Positions 49,866-58,865 of a stretch of 64,000 nucleotides of DNA are shown piece by piece (the stretch's first letter is position 1; every line of letters begins with the position of its first letter). The DNA lies in assembly GCA_947573485.1 (NCBI GenBank), contig CANPGB010000011.1, positions 1 to 64,000 of the forward strand, read 5' to 3'. The position numbers and the translations under genes are program-made. The notes beneath the pieces were generated by a model that worked only from the letters and a program-made list of their open reading frames with translations, searched no databases and was not told the DNA's origin. This DNA comes from an uncultured Porphyromonadaceae bacterium. GTDB taxonomy: Bacteria; Bacteroidota; Bacteroidia; Bacteroidales; Muribaculaceae.

Positions 49866-51290
49866 TTACTCGGCGTAGAGGATATATGTGCCGAGGGGTG
49901 CGAGAGTGCCTTCGAGGATGCCTTTCTTCACCTTGAACTCGCTTGCCGAAACGGCGTCGGTATAGGCGCCGTCGGGGAGGGTGGTGTTGATTTTCACTTT
50001 CTGTTTTTTATCGGAGAAGTTGATGAGTGCGGCACCGGCATTGCCGCGGGCGACTTCGGCTACTGCGCCGTTCTCACTGATGATGAGTTCTTCGGGCTGC
50101 CCGGCCATGGCGTGACGGAATTTATTGACAGCCACAACCTCGGGGTGGAAGAACTCGCTGTTGCCGCGGTTGCCTATGCGGTTTGTGCCCCAGTAGTTCT
50201 CGCGTGTGCTGCCTTCAGGACGGCTGAAGAATAGCGGACGGCCTGCCTCGCGGGCGGTGAGGAATACCCAACCGGTGCGGATTTGGTCGTCGGTGAGGCC
50301 TGCCGACTCGTGGGCGTTGCAGTAGGTGTCGTGGCTCTCAACCCATGTTACGAGGGCTTCGGGAGCAGCGGCGTGGCGCCAGTTGCCGAGGTCGTGGTTG
50401 CGTGCGTCGCCCGATGCGAGCACTTCGCGGAGGACGTGTCCGTAGGAGCTTGCGGTCTGGTCCATATACTCGGCATACTCGGCTTCTTTCACGTTGCGGT
50501 CCTGGAGCACTTCGCCGTAGATGTAGAGCGAGTCGGGCATGAGGAGCGAGAGGCCTTTTACGCCCTTGCGGCCTGTGGCCACATCCCAGAAGTCGTTCTG
50601 AGTGGCTTTGGCATCGAGGGGGTCGGAGGGGAGACCGATGTGTTTTGCGGTGTCGTAGCGGAAACCGCGTGCGCCGAGGTTGATGAGGTCGTTGACGTAC
50701 TGCAGGTAGTAGTACTGGAAGTCAGGGTTCTCGGTGTTTACGTCGGGGAGTCCTCCCATTTCGCCTGTGGTGCACTGATAGCGGTCGTTATAGTCGCGGA
50801 TAGGGTTGAAACCGTTGGCGTGATAGAGGTTCTCATGGCCACCCACGGCGTTGTCGAGGCCTGGGAGTACGGCTGTGTGGTCGATAGCGGTGTGGTTGGG
50901 GAGAACGTCGACAATCACGCGCACGCCATATTTATAAGCGCTGTCGCACATGGCCTTGAAGTCGTCGCGGTCGCCGAGCATGTAATTTCCTATTTTCCAG
51001 TCGGTGGGCTGGTAGTAGTAGTACCATTTGCCTTGCACCTCGTCGCCGGGCTTGCTGAAGAGGGCCATGCCACCGTTGTCGCCCACGAAGCAAGTCTGCA
51101 CGGGCGAAGTCTGCACGAAGTCGAAGCCGGCGTCGGCAATCTGCTTCATGTTGGCGGCGATAGTATCGAGGCTCCACGACCAGGCGTGAAGAATAATTTT
51201 GTCTTTTGGGCTTTCAGGGCGGGCAGCCAATGCGGGCATTACCGAAGCGGCAGCCAGTGCGGCTATAGCCGCTGTGCGGAGTTTGTTCAT
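49866..51290 (-). CDS. Alpha-amylase (GH13), exported
   Basis: 474-residue alpha-amylase with signal peptide (MNKLRTAAIAALAAASVMPALA). The barrel contains the four conserved regions: VIVDVLPNH, GFRYDTAKH (nucleophile Asp213), IYGEVLQ (acid/base Glu260) and WVESHDTY (Asp321), followed by a C-terminal beta domain. It hydrolyses alpha-1,4-glucans, probably in the periplasm or at the surface. Single gene, not in a starch PUL; convergent with yaaA and divergent from the sigma gene. Confidence 0.93.
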   Translation of the reverse strand: MNKLRTAAIAALAAASVMPALAARPESPKDKIILHAWSWSLDTIAANMKQIADAGFDFVQTSPVQTCFVGDNGGMALFSKPGDEVQGKWYYYYQPTDWKIGNYMLGDRDDFKAMCDSAYKYGVRVIVDVLPNHTAIDHTAVLPGLDNAVGGHENLYHANGFNPIRDYNDRYQCTTGEMGGLPDVNTENPDFQYYYLQYVNDLINLGARGFRYDTAKHIGLPSDPLDAKATQNDFWDVATGRKGVKGLSLLMPDSLYIYGEVLQDRNVKEAEYAEYMDQTASSYGHVLREVLASGDARNHDLGNWRHAAAPEALVTWVESHDTYCNAHESAGLTDDQIRTGWVFLTAREAGRPLFFSRPEGSTRENYWGTNRIGNRGNSEFFHPEVVAVNKFRHAMAGQPEELIISENGAVAEVARGNAGAALINFSDKKQKVKINTTLPDGAYTDAVSASEFKVKKGILEGTLAPLGTYILYAE

Positions 51291-51415
51291 GATACGGTAA
51301 GTGTTTATATTAAGTATGTAGAATCTCGTTTGGAGTTGTAAAGTTACGAAAAAGATTTGAGACTACAAAACGCAGAAGCGCGGCAGGAATATTCAGAGGG
51401 GCTTTTTAAATTTTT

Positions 51416-51446
51416 TTTGAAAAGTAAAAGTTTGTGATTACTTTTG
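51416..51446 (+). promoter_or_regulatory. Promoter of the ECF sigma gene
   Basis: TTTG (51416-51419), 19-bp spacer, TACTTTTG (51439-51446): a full match to the Bacteroidetes housekeeping consensus. The start codon at 51467 leaves a short leader. Confidence 0.7.
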
Positions 51447-51466
51447 CAACCGCAACTACAGAAGTT

Positions 51467-52081
51467 ATGTCGGAAAGTTATTCACCCCTTGAGATTATTG
51501 AGCGCCTTTTCGGTTCGCGGAAGCGCTTCGAGCGCTTCGCCCTGCTCTATGTGCGAGATTCGCACGCAGTGCAGGATATACTCATGGAGTGCTATGCCTA
51601 TGTGTGGGAGCACCGCGCCGAGATCGACTTCACGGGCAATGTGGAGGCGTATATGTTTACCATGGTCAAGCACCGCTGCCTCGATTATCTGCAGCATATG
51701 AGCCGGCGGCAGGACGTGGAGGCCAACCTTGCCAGTGACGCGCAGTGGGAGCTCGATATGAGTATAGCCACCCTGAGCGCTTTCGACCCCCACTGGCTTT
51801 ACGATAAGGAGGTGCATGCCCGCATCCGCCGCGCCGTTTACTCTCTGCCCGATCACACCCGCCAAATTTTTATAATGAGTCGCCACGAAGGGCTTACCTA
51901 CCGCGAGATAGCGGCACGCCTGGGCGAGTCGGTGAAAACCGTGGAGGCACACATGAGCCGCGCCCTCAAGGCTCTGAGAGCTGACCTCGGCGATTACTTC
52001 CCCGTGCTTGTGTTATTATTGCTTGAGTGTGCTAATGTGCTGAGTGATAGTGGGGTGATTAGCGAGATGGCTCTACGGTGA
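51467..52081 (+). CDS. ECF-type RNA polymerase sigma factor
   Basis: 204-residue sigma factor of the Bacteroidetes expansion type. Region 2 is seen in RKRFERFALLYVRDSHAVQDILMECYAYVWEHRAEIDF and MFTMVKHRCLDYLQHMSR, and region 4 in VYSLPDHTRQIFIMSRHEGLTYREIAARLGESVKTVEAHMSRALKALR. It is the probable activator of the SusCD operon at 53544, held by the FecR protein encoded 393 bp downstream. ATG 51467 is chosen over an upstream in-frame ATG that falls in the promoter. Confidence 0.93.
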   Translation: MSESYSPLEIIERLFGSRKRFERFALLYVRDSHAVQDILMECYAYVWEHRAEIDFTGNVEAYMFTMVKHRCLDYLQHMSRRQDVEANLASDAQWELDMSIATLSAFDPHWLYDKEVHARIRRAVYSLPDHTRQIFIMSRHEGLTYREIAARLGESVKTVEAHMSRALKALRADLGDYFPVLVLLLLECANVLSDSGVISEMALR

Positions 52082-52093
52082 ATTTGCTGCGGT

Positions 52094-52135
52094 GAGAGCC
52101 TGGTACCGTACCTCCGGCACGGGTTCTCTTTTTAT
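52094..52135 (+). terminator. Terminator after the ECF sigma gene
   Basis: GAGAGCCTG pairs with CGGGTTCTC through two G-T pairs, followed by TTTTTATT. It begins 13 bp after the sigma stop, so the sigma and FecR genes are separate transcripts or joined only by read-through. Confidence 0.65.
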
Positions 52136-52146
52136 TCCCCACTACC

Positions 52147-52304
52147 ACGGGCGGCAAGCGCCCGCGGTTAACGAGCTATAACCCCCTCCGGGGGAGCTGG
52201 GAGGCGCGAGGAGTGCGCATTGGTCACGGGCGGCAAGCGCCCGCGGTTAACGAGCTATGACCCCCTCCGGGGGACCTGAGAAGCGCGAGGAGTGCGCATT
52301 GGTC
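52147..52304. repeat. Two tandem 79-bp repeats
   Basis: Units 52147-52225 and 52226-52304 start ACGGGCGGCAAGCGCCCGCG and contain two mini-hairpins (GGGCGGCAAGCGCCC and CCCCCTCCGGGGG). They differ at only a few positions. Confidence 0.88.
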
Positions 52305-52473
52305 GTGAGTCACTACAAATAGTTGTATAATGGCGGCTTGAGGGGATTTATCCAAAAAAAAATAAAAAACTCCAAAATAAAGTGTGATTTTCCATAGGGT
52401 ATCGGCGATGTGAATCGCTTTATAGGTAAGGACGGAAATAAAACACCGGTTCAGATTACCTTTAAACCTATCC

Positions 52474-53412
52474 ATGGAAAAAGATAAGCTCTATAAATAT
52501 TTTGCCAATGCAGCGAGCGAGGCCGAGCGCAGCGACATCCGTCGTTGGGTGGAGGCATCGCCCGAGAATTACCGTGTCTTTCTTGCCGAGCGCAAGTTCT
52601 ACGACACGGCCTCGATGATAGCGGGGGACTTCGAGCCTGAAGCCGCCCCTGAGCGCACCGAGCGCCGGCGCCCGCTTTTCATCCGTTGGTTTGGCCGTGT
52701 TGCCGCAGCGGTGGTGCTTGTGGCTCTTACGCTTGTTGCCGAGCATACCCTCACACCGGCACCTGCCGCTCCCGTGCCTCCTCTGACGGCGATGACGGTT
52801 CCTGCCGGTCAGCGCCTGCACATAGAGCTCAGCGACGGCTCTACGGTATGGCTCAACTCCAACACCACGCTCCGCTTCCCCGACAGTTTCGCCGAAAACA
52901 GCCGCCGTGTGGAGGTAGAGGGCGAGGCTTATTTCACCGTTGCCAAAGATGCCTCGCGCCCCTTCTCGGTTGGCACGGCACACGGCGATGTGGTAGTTAC
53001 GGGCACGGAGTTCAACGTCGAGGACTACCCGGGCAGCGGCGAGTTCAAGCTCAGCCTCGTTGAGGGCTCGGTGAACTTTGTGAGCCCCGACACCTGCTGC
53101 ACACTTGCTCCGGGCGAGAACATCTCGCTCACGGGCAACACTTACAGCAAAGGCCGGGTTGAGTGCGTTGAGCTCGAGTGGGTGCGCGGCATAATAAGTT
53201 TCCGCGAGCAACCTCTGCGCGACATCATAGCCCGCTTCGAGAAGTACTACGGTGTGACAGTGAACTTCGAGCGCCCCGAGATAGGCGAAGTATGTTTCAC
53301 GGGCAAATTCTACCTCGACGACGGCATAGAGCACGCCCTCAACGCTATCCGCCACGACATACGCTTCGACTACGAGGGCGACCGCGATTTCAGAACAATA
53401 ACTATAAAATAA
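52474..53412 (+). CDS. FecR-type anti-sigma factor
   Basis: 312-residue single-pass inner-membrane protein. The cytosolic N-terminus (about 1-68, KLYKYFANAASEAERSDIRRWVEASPENYRVF) would bind the sigma factor. One membrane helix follows (RVAAAVVLVALTLVAEHTL), then the periplasmic FecR domain (VPAGQRLHIELSDGSTVWLNSNTTLRFPDSF ... VEGEAYFTVA) and the DUF4974 C-terminal domain (FREQPLRDIIARFEKYYGVTVNFE) that contacts the SusC STN domain. Together with the STN-bearing SusC downstream it forms a trans-envelope signalling relay. Confidence 0.94.
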   Translation: MEKDKLYKYFANAASEAERSDIRRWVEASPENYRVFLAERKFYDTASMIAGDFEPEAAPERTERRRPLFIRWFGRVAAAVVLVALTLVAEHTLTPAPAAPVPPLTAMTVPAGQRLHIELSDGSTVWLNSNTTLRFPDSFAENSRRVEVEGEAYFTVAKDASRPFSVGTAHGDVVVTGTEFNVEDYPGSGEFKLSLVEGSVNFVSPDTCCTLAPGENISLTGNTYSKGRVECVELEWVRGIISFREQPLRDIIARFEKYYGVTVNFERPEIGEVCFTGKFYLDDGIEHALNAIRHDIRFDYEGDRDFRTITIK

Positions 53413-53543
53413 ATATTTACACCTAAAACTAAAAGGAACCCTTGCCAATGCACATCTCTATCTGAAAACAACCCTGACCCTGCGCTTGCAAAAGCGCGAA
53501 AACTGAATTAAACCAACCACTTACCGGAAAAATCTATCACTTT

Positions 53544-56500
53544 ATGAATTACAAGCAAGAGGCACCCCACGACGGTGCCCCCGCCAAGACCTTACTCAAA
53601 GGGTTACTGCTTGCAGTGCTCATGCTCTGCTGCGGCACAGCCGGATTCCAGGCCGAGGCTGCCGGCAAAGTAAAGTCACAGACCGTGACAATGGCAGTGA
53701 GCAATCAGCCGCTGACTGCTGTACTATCGCAAATAGAGAGCCAGACAGGCTATCTTTTTGTAGTGAACAACAACGTCGACACCAAAATCAATGTGAGTGT
53801 CAAGGCCGAAAACGAGGCCGTGACGAAGGTGCTCGACCGCCTTTTCGAGGGCAAGAACATCTATTATGCCATTGAAGGCTCGTCGATAGTCCTTACGGCC
53901 AACCGCAAGCTTGCAGGCTCCGACGAAGCCGCCGCCAAGGTTACCGAAATCACCGGTACGGTATATGAAGAGGACGGCGAGCCCGCTATCGGTGCCAGCG
54001 TCCGCCTCAAGGGCGGCAATGTAGGCGCTCCCACTGACGTCGACGGTAAATTCGCGCTCAAGGGCGACTTCACCGCACAGTCGCAGCTCGAGGTATCGTA
54101 TGTGGGCATGAAGCCCGTAACGGTACGTGTGGGCACCGGCAAAGACCTCGTTATCAAGCTTCAATCCGACGCCAACGTGCTCAACGAAGTGGTAGCCGTA
54201 GGTTACGGCACGCAGAAGCGTGTTAACCTTACCGGCGCCGTGTCGACCGTCGATGTCAACAAGACCCTCGACAGCCGCCCCGTGAACGACGTTACCACCG
54301 CACTGCAGGGCGCAGTCCCCGGCCTTACAGTAACCGGCTCCAACGGCAAGCCCGGCAATAAGTCGAGCATGAAAATCCGCCAGGCCCTCGGCTCAATCAA
54401 CGGTTCTACCGAGCCCCTTATCCTCGTAGACCAGGTTGAAATCAACGACCTTAGCCTCATCAACCCCGACGATATCGAGAGCATCTCGGTGCTCAAAGAC
54501 GCCGCCTCGGCTTCTATCTATGGTGTGCGCGGTGCCTTCGGTGTTATCCTCATCACCACCAAAAAGGCCAAGGCCGGTGAGAAATTCACCATAAGCTACT
54601 CCGACAACTTCGCATGGAAATCGCCCACGGTGAAGCCCGAACTTGCAGTAGGCTCCGAAGGCGCTACGCTGGCCCTCCTTGGCGTAGAACGCTCGAAAGG
54701 CACTTCGTCGGTGACCAACGACATCGGCATGTACTGGGACTGGAACACCGTAGAGCGCATGAAAGAGTGGGAACGTGTTTATGGCGGCTACAACCTCTCG
54801 CCCGAACTCGTGTATGGCCGCGACTATGAGAAACTCAACGGCAACCTGCAGTTCTACCGCACATGGGACCCCTACGACGCGATGATGAAGAAGACCTCGT
54901 TCATGCAGAACCACAACTTCTCGATCAACGGCAGCTCGGGCAACACCTCTTATAATGTAGGCCTCGGCTACACCGGCAACAGCGGTATGATCAAGGTTAA
55001 CAACGACAAGCAGCAGCGCTACAATGTGTCGTTCGGCACCCGGAGCCAGCTCAAAGACTGGTTCGAGTTCCACACCAAGCTGCTCTACACGCGCACCGAC
55101 ACCGAGAACCCCTACGAGTACAACTCTACCTACGACGAGTTCTACTACCTCTACCGCTGGCCTGCCACCTACCCCTACGGCACACTCAACGGGGTGCCTA
55201 TCCGCAGCTCTGTTGCCGAACGCGACCAGGCCAACCGCAATAAAATCAATAACAACTGGATGCGTATAGCCCTCGGTTTCACCCTCGACATCTTCAAAGG
55301 TCTTACCCTCGAGGCCGACTATAACTTCACCCACGTGAACCGCTACACGCAGACCAACGGCGGTGAGGCTTCGGGTATGGATTTCTGGAACCTCAACGAT
55401 TTTGTATACCAGACGTGGACAGCCACTTCGGCCAGCCGCTCGGTGAAGGCCGCCGACTTCGGGGACTACCATGTGGTGAACGCCCTCCTGCGCTACAAGT
55501 GGGACAGCGAGAAATATGGTAACATCGGCGCTTTTGTGGGTACCAACATCGAAAGCAACCACACCTACGGCAACACCGCCCGCAAGCTCGACCTCCTCAT
55601 TACCGACAAGCCTGAAATCTCGCTTGCCACCGGCGATATGAACGCCACGAGCTACAATGAGAAGAACAACCTCGTTGGTTTCTTTGCCCGTGTGAACTAC
55701 GACTATCAGAGCCGCTACCTTCTGGAGGCGAACTTCCGCTACGACGGTTCGTCGAAATTCCCCTCAGACCAGCGCTGGGCCGCCCTGCCTTCGTTCTCTG
55801 CAGGCTGGATTGTGTCGAACGAGAAATTTATGGAGAGCCTCAGCCCTACATGGAACTTCTTCAAGATCCGTGCATCGTGGGGTAAGATCGGTTCTGACCG
55901 TATCACCAACAATATTTTCCGCGCTATCATGGCCATGAGCGAGAGCGCATGGATTGTGGACGACAACGGCCTCTACACCCTCGGGCTGCCCAAAGCACTT
56001 GCCAACGGCTTCACCTGGGAGAAGGTTACCACGACTGACGTTGGTGTCGACCTGCGCTTCTTCAACAACCGCCTGGGCGTGTCGTTCGACTGGTTCAACC
56101 GCCAGACCACCGACCTTATCAATACGGGCGCGTCGGTACCGTCGACCTTCGGCCAGACCGCGCCTATGACCAACTTCGGCCACATCACCACCAAGGGTTG
56201 GGAACTTGCCCTTGACTTCCACCACAACTTCGCTTTCGGCCTTGGCGTGAACATCGCCGCCAACCTCAGCGATGCCAAGGGTACCTACAGCAACGTCAAC
56301 CCCACCGAACGCCGCTGCAACTATACCTATAACGGCAAGACCTACGGTGAAATCTGGGGCTACGAGACCGACCGCCTCTTTACTGTTGACGATTTCACCT
56401 ACGACGAGGCCGGCAATATCACCGGCTATGCCGACGGCGTGGCTTCGCAGAAGTATCTCGAAGACCAGTACGGCCAGTCGTTCAAGTTCGGCCCCGGCGA

Positions 56501-57116
56501 CGTGAAGTATGTAGACCTCAACGGCGACGGCGAGATTGACGACGGCAAGACCAACAATGTGCCTACCCTCGACAACCACGGCGACATGAAGGTAATCGGT
56601 AACACGACACCCCGCTACCAGTATGGCGTTCGCCTCGACCTTACCTACAAGGGCTTCGATGCCGGTATCTTCTTCCAGGGCGTGGGCAAACGCGACTACT
56701 GGGGCACCGGTCAGCTCGTGATTCCCGGCTGGCACTTCGGTGAGGCTTACTATCAGCACCACCTCGACTACTGGTCGCCCGAGAACCTCGATGCCTACTA
56801 TCCGCGTCCCTGGGCTCTCAACTACCAGAGCACCAACCCCAACTTCCGCACTCAGAGCCGCTACCTGCTCAACATGGCATACTGCCGCCTGAAGAACCTC
56901 ACCGTGGGTTATTCGCTGCCTCAGAACGTACTCCGCAAGCTTTGCCTGCAGCGCGTGCGCCTCTATGTGTCGCTCGAGAATCTCGCCACCTGGGACCACC
57001 TCAACGGAGTGCCTATCGACCCTGAAACGGTTGTAGCAACCGGCGACGGCGGTTATATCGGCCGCAGCTATCCTTTCTCCAAGGAGTATTCCTTCGGTCT
57101 CCAACTCACATTCTAA
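53544..57116 (+). CDS. SusC/RagA TonB-dependent transporter with STN signalling domain
   Basis: 1190-residue outer-membrane transporter. Signal peptide region LLKGLLLAVLMLCCGTAGFQAEA; STN domain about 45-110 (VTMAVSNQPLTAVLSQIESQTGYLF); carboxypeptidase-like domain about 135-205 (ITGTVYEEDGEPAIGASVRLKGG); plug about 215-340 with the SusC signature VLNEVVAVGYGTQKR and SVLKDAASASIYGVRGAFGVILITTKK; then the 22-strand barrel ending FSKEYSFGLQLTF. The STN domain signals to FecR when ligand binds. The downstream amidase suggests peptidoglycan-derived ligands. A small GCGCTT-GCAA-AAGCGC hairpin lies in the leader. Confidence 0.95.
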   Translation: MNYKQEAPHDGAPAKTLLKGLLLAVLMLCCGTAGFQAEAAGKVKSQTVTMAVSNQPLTAVLSQIESQTGYLFVVNNNVDTKINVSVKAENEAVTKVLDRLFEGKNIYYAIEGSSIVLTANRKLAGSDEAAAKVTEITGTVYEEDGEPAIGASVRLKGGNVGAPTDVDGKFALKGDFTAQSQLEVSYVGMKPVTVRVGTGKDLVIKLQSDANVLNEVVAVGYGTQKRVNLTGAVSTVDVNKTLDSRPVNDVTTALQGAVPGLTVTGSNGKPGNKSSMKIRQALGSINGSTEPLILVDQVEINDLSLINPDDIESISVLKDAASASIYGVRGAFGVILITTKKAKAGEKFTISYSDNFAWKSPTVKPELAVGSEGATLALLGVERSKGTSSVTNDIGMYWDWNTVERMKEWERVYGGYNLSPELVYGRDYEKLNGNLQFYRTWDPYDAMMKKTSFMQNHNFSINGSSGNTSYNVGLGYTGNSGMIKVNNDKQQRYNVSFGTRSQLKDWFEFHTKLLYTRTDTENPYEYNSTYDEFYYLYRWPATYPYGTLNGVPIRSSVAERDQANRNKINNNWMRIALGFTLDIFKGLTLEADYNFTHVNRYTQTNGGEASGMDFWNLNDFVYQTWTATSASRSVKAADFGDYHVVNALLRYKWDSEKYGNIGAFVGTNIESNHTYGNTARKLDLLITDKPEISLATGDMNATSYNEKNNLVGFFARVNYDYQSRYLLEANFRYDGSSKFPSDQRWAALPSFSAGWIVSNEKFMESLSPTWNFFKIRASWGKIGSDRITNNIFRAIMAMSESAWIVDDNGLYTLGLPKALANGFTWEKVTTTDVGVDLRFFNNRLGVSFDWFNRQTTDLINTGASVPSTFGQTAPMTNFGHITTKGWELALDFHHNFAFGLGVNIAANLSDAKGTYSNVNPTERRCNYTYNGKTYGEIWGYETDRLFTVDDFTYDEAGNITGYADGVASQKYLEDQYGQSFKFGPGDVKYVDLNGDGEIDDGKTNNVPTLDNHGDMKVIGNTTPRYQYGVRLDLTYKGFDAGIFFQGVGKRDYWGTGQLVIPGWHFGEAYYQHHLDYWSPENLDAYYPRPWALNYQSTNPNFRTQSRYLLNMAYCRLKNLTVGYSLPQNVLRKLCLQRVRLYVSLENLATWDHLNGVPIDPETVVATGDGGYIGRSYPFSKEYSFGLQLTF

Positions 57117-57137
57117 CCTCCCCATTACCACTAAGAT

Positions 57138-58844
57138 ATGAGTATCTATAAAATATTCCCCGCCGTCTTCGCCCTCGGGCTCGGCCTCGCTTCGTGCAAC
57201 GACTTCCTCGACGTTGCGCCTGTGGACCAGATTGAAGACTCCGAATACTGGAACACCGAGGAGCATATCCGAATCTATGCCAACGGTTTCTACCCGCTCT
57301 ACTTCTCGGGCTATGCCGGCAACTACGGCTACAACGAGAAGGTGACCGACAACTTCTCAGACGTTACCCAGACCAACTGGCCTTACCTTGTTGTGAGCGG
57401 TACCGACGGCTCGTATACCTACGCCAATGTGCTGCGTGCCAACTACTTCCTTGCCGGTGTAGAGCGCGTTCCCTCGCTCGACGACGCCACCCGCGACCAC
57501 TGGCGCGGTATAGGACGCCTCTTCCGCGGCATAGAGTATGCCAACCTCTCGTTCAACTACGGCGATACGCAGTGGTACACCACCCGTATCAACAGCACCG
57601 AGCTTGACTCTCTCTACAAGCCCCGCGACAGCCGCGAGAAAGTGGTTATACCCAACGTAGTCGCCGACCTCACGTTTGCCCTCGCCAATATCCGCGAGGC
57701 CGACGGTGAACTGCAGGTGAACAAGTATGTTGCCGCTGCCATGATTGCGCGCGCCATGCTCCGCGAAGGTACTTTCCTGAAATATCACGGCCGCGACGCC
57801 GAGCTCTCGCGCAAGTGCCTTGAGCTTGCCAAGGAGGCGTGCCTTACGGTTATGAACTCGGGCGTGTACTCGCTTGCTCCCGACTATACTTCGCTCTTCG
57901 TTTCTGATGACCTCGCCGGTAATCCCGAGGTAATCCTCTACAAGCGCTATATCGATACCAAGACCGGCCACAGTGTGCTCAACTACAACTATCTGCAGCC
58001 TCAGGCCGGCCCGAACCGCGACTTTGCCGACTCGTTCCTTGCCTCGGACGGTCTGCCCGTGTACGCCAAAGATGTGTTCTACTGCCCTGCTACCGCCGAG
58101 GAGTATTTCACCGACCGTGACCCGCGCCTTTCGATGATTATCCGCCCCGACAAATATTATATTGCCGGTGAGGATGTGACCGGCGCAGCCTACTCGCGCT
58201 CGGGCTTCTCGATGTGCAAGTATATGGACCGCAGCCTCGAAGGCACTTCTGACCAGCTTTATACCGCCAATGCCAAGAACGTGACCGACTGCCCTCAGTA
58301 CCGCCTCGGCGAGATTCTGGTGTCGTATGCCGAGATCTGCTATGAGTTAGGTTCGCTCACCCAGGCCGACCTCGACAAGTCGATTAACCTTCTCCGTGCC
58401 CGCAAGGGTGTAGAGATGCCCGCGCTGCAGATTATAGGCGGCGAGCCTGCTGTTGGCGGCAACGTATACGATGACCCCAACCGCGACTCCGACGTGCCCG
58501 CAATGCTTTGGGAAATACGCCGCGAGCGCCGCGTAGAGCTTGCTTTCGAGGGCTCGCGTCTCGACGACCTCAAGCGCTGGAAGAAGCTCATCTACTGCTG
58601 GAGCGAATATAACCCTGCTATCGAGGTAGGAGCGTGGATCAAGCTTGCCGACTTCCCCAAGGCTGACCTTACCAAGGCTGTACTTCCTGCCGGAGAGACC
58701 GAGGGCTACCTCGTGGTAACTCCCGTTGCCAACCGCCGCCCGGCACCGCAGGCACGCGATTATATCCGTCCTATTCCCACCGACCAGATAACGCTCTTCA
58801 AGCAGAACGGCTACGTTCTTGAGCAGAACCCGGAATGGAAATAA
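57138..58844 (+). CDS. SusD/RagB family surface lipoprotein
   Basis: 568-residue lipoprotein (LGLASC, Cys20; then NDFLDVAPVDQI, the typical SusD start). TPR-like helices run through the middle (HWRGIGRLFRGIEYANLSFNYGD) and the C-terminus has the family block AMLWEIRRERRVELAFEGSRLDDLKRWKK and ARDYIRPIPTDQITLF. It forms the lid of the SusC transporter and binds ligand at the surface. It follows susC by 21 bp. Confidence 0.95.
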   Translation: MSIYKIFPAVFALGLGLASCNDFLDVAPVDQIEDSEYWNTEEHIRIYANGFYPLYFSGYAGNYGYNEKVTDNFSDVTQTNWPYLVVSGTDGSYTYANVLRANYFLAGVERVPSLDDATRDHWRGIGRLFRGIEYANLSFNYGDTQWYTTRINSTELDSLYKPRDSREKVVIPNVVADLTFALANIREADGELQVNKYVAAAMIARAMLREGTFLKYHGRDAELSRKCLELAKEACLTVMNSGVYSLAPDYTSLFVSDDLAGNPEVILYKRYIDTKTGHSVLNYNYLQPQAGPNRDFADSFLASDGLPVYAKDVFYCPATAEEYFTDRDPRLSMIIRPDKYYIAGEDVTGAAYSRSGFSMCKYMDRSLEGTSDQLYTANAKNVTDCPQYRLGEILVSYAEICYELGSLTQADLDKSINLLRARKGVEMPALQIIGGEPAVGGNVYDDPNRDSDVPAMLWEIRRERRVELAFEGSRLDDLKRWKKLIYCWSEYNPAIEVGAWIKLADFPKADLTKAVLPAGETEGYLVVTPVANRRPAPQARDYIRPIPTDQITLFKQNGYVLEQNPEWK

Positions 58845-58865
58845 CCTTAAACCGCCTCTAAAATT

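Larger units (their letters stand above)
52082..52473. other. Gap between sigma and anti-sigma genes with terminator and tandem repeat
   Basis: Holds the sigma-gene terminator, two 79-bp repeats, and about 170 bp of AT-rich sequence. The near-consensus TACCTTTA upstream of the FecR ATG may be a weak separate promoter. No gene is supported. Confidence 0.7.

Noticed and set aside
43226..51290. Treating GH2, GH43 and GH13 genes as one polysaccharide-utilisation locus
   Set aside because: They are separate transcripts divided by protease, adhesin and yaaA genes, and none is next to a SusC/SusD pair.
53484..53499. GCGCTTGCAAAAGCGC before susC as a terminator
   Set aside because: The stem is only 6 bp and is not followed by a U-run; it was noted only as a leader hairpin.
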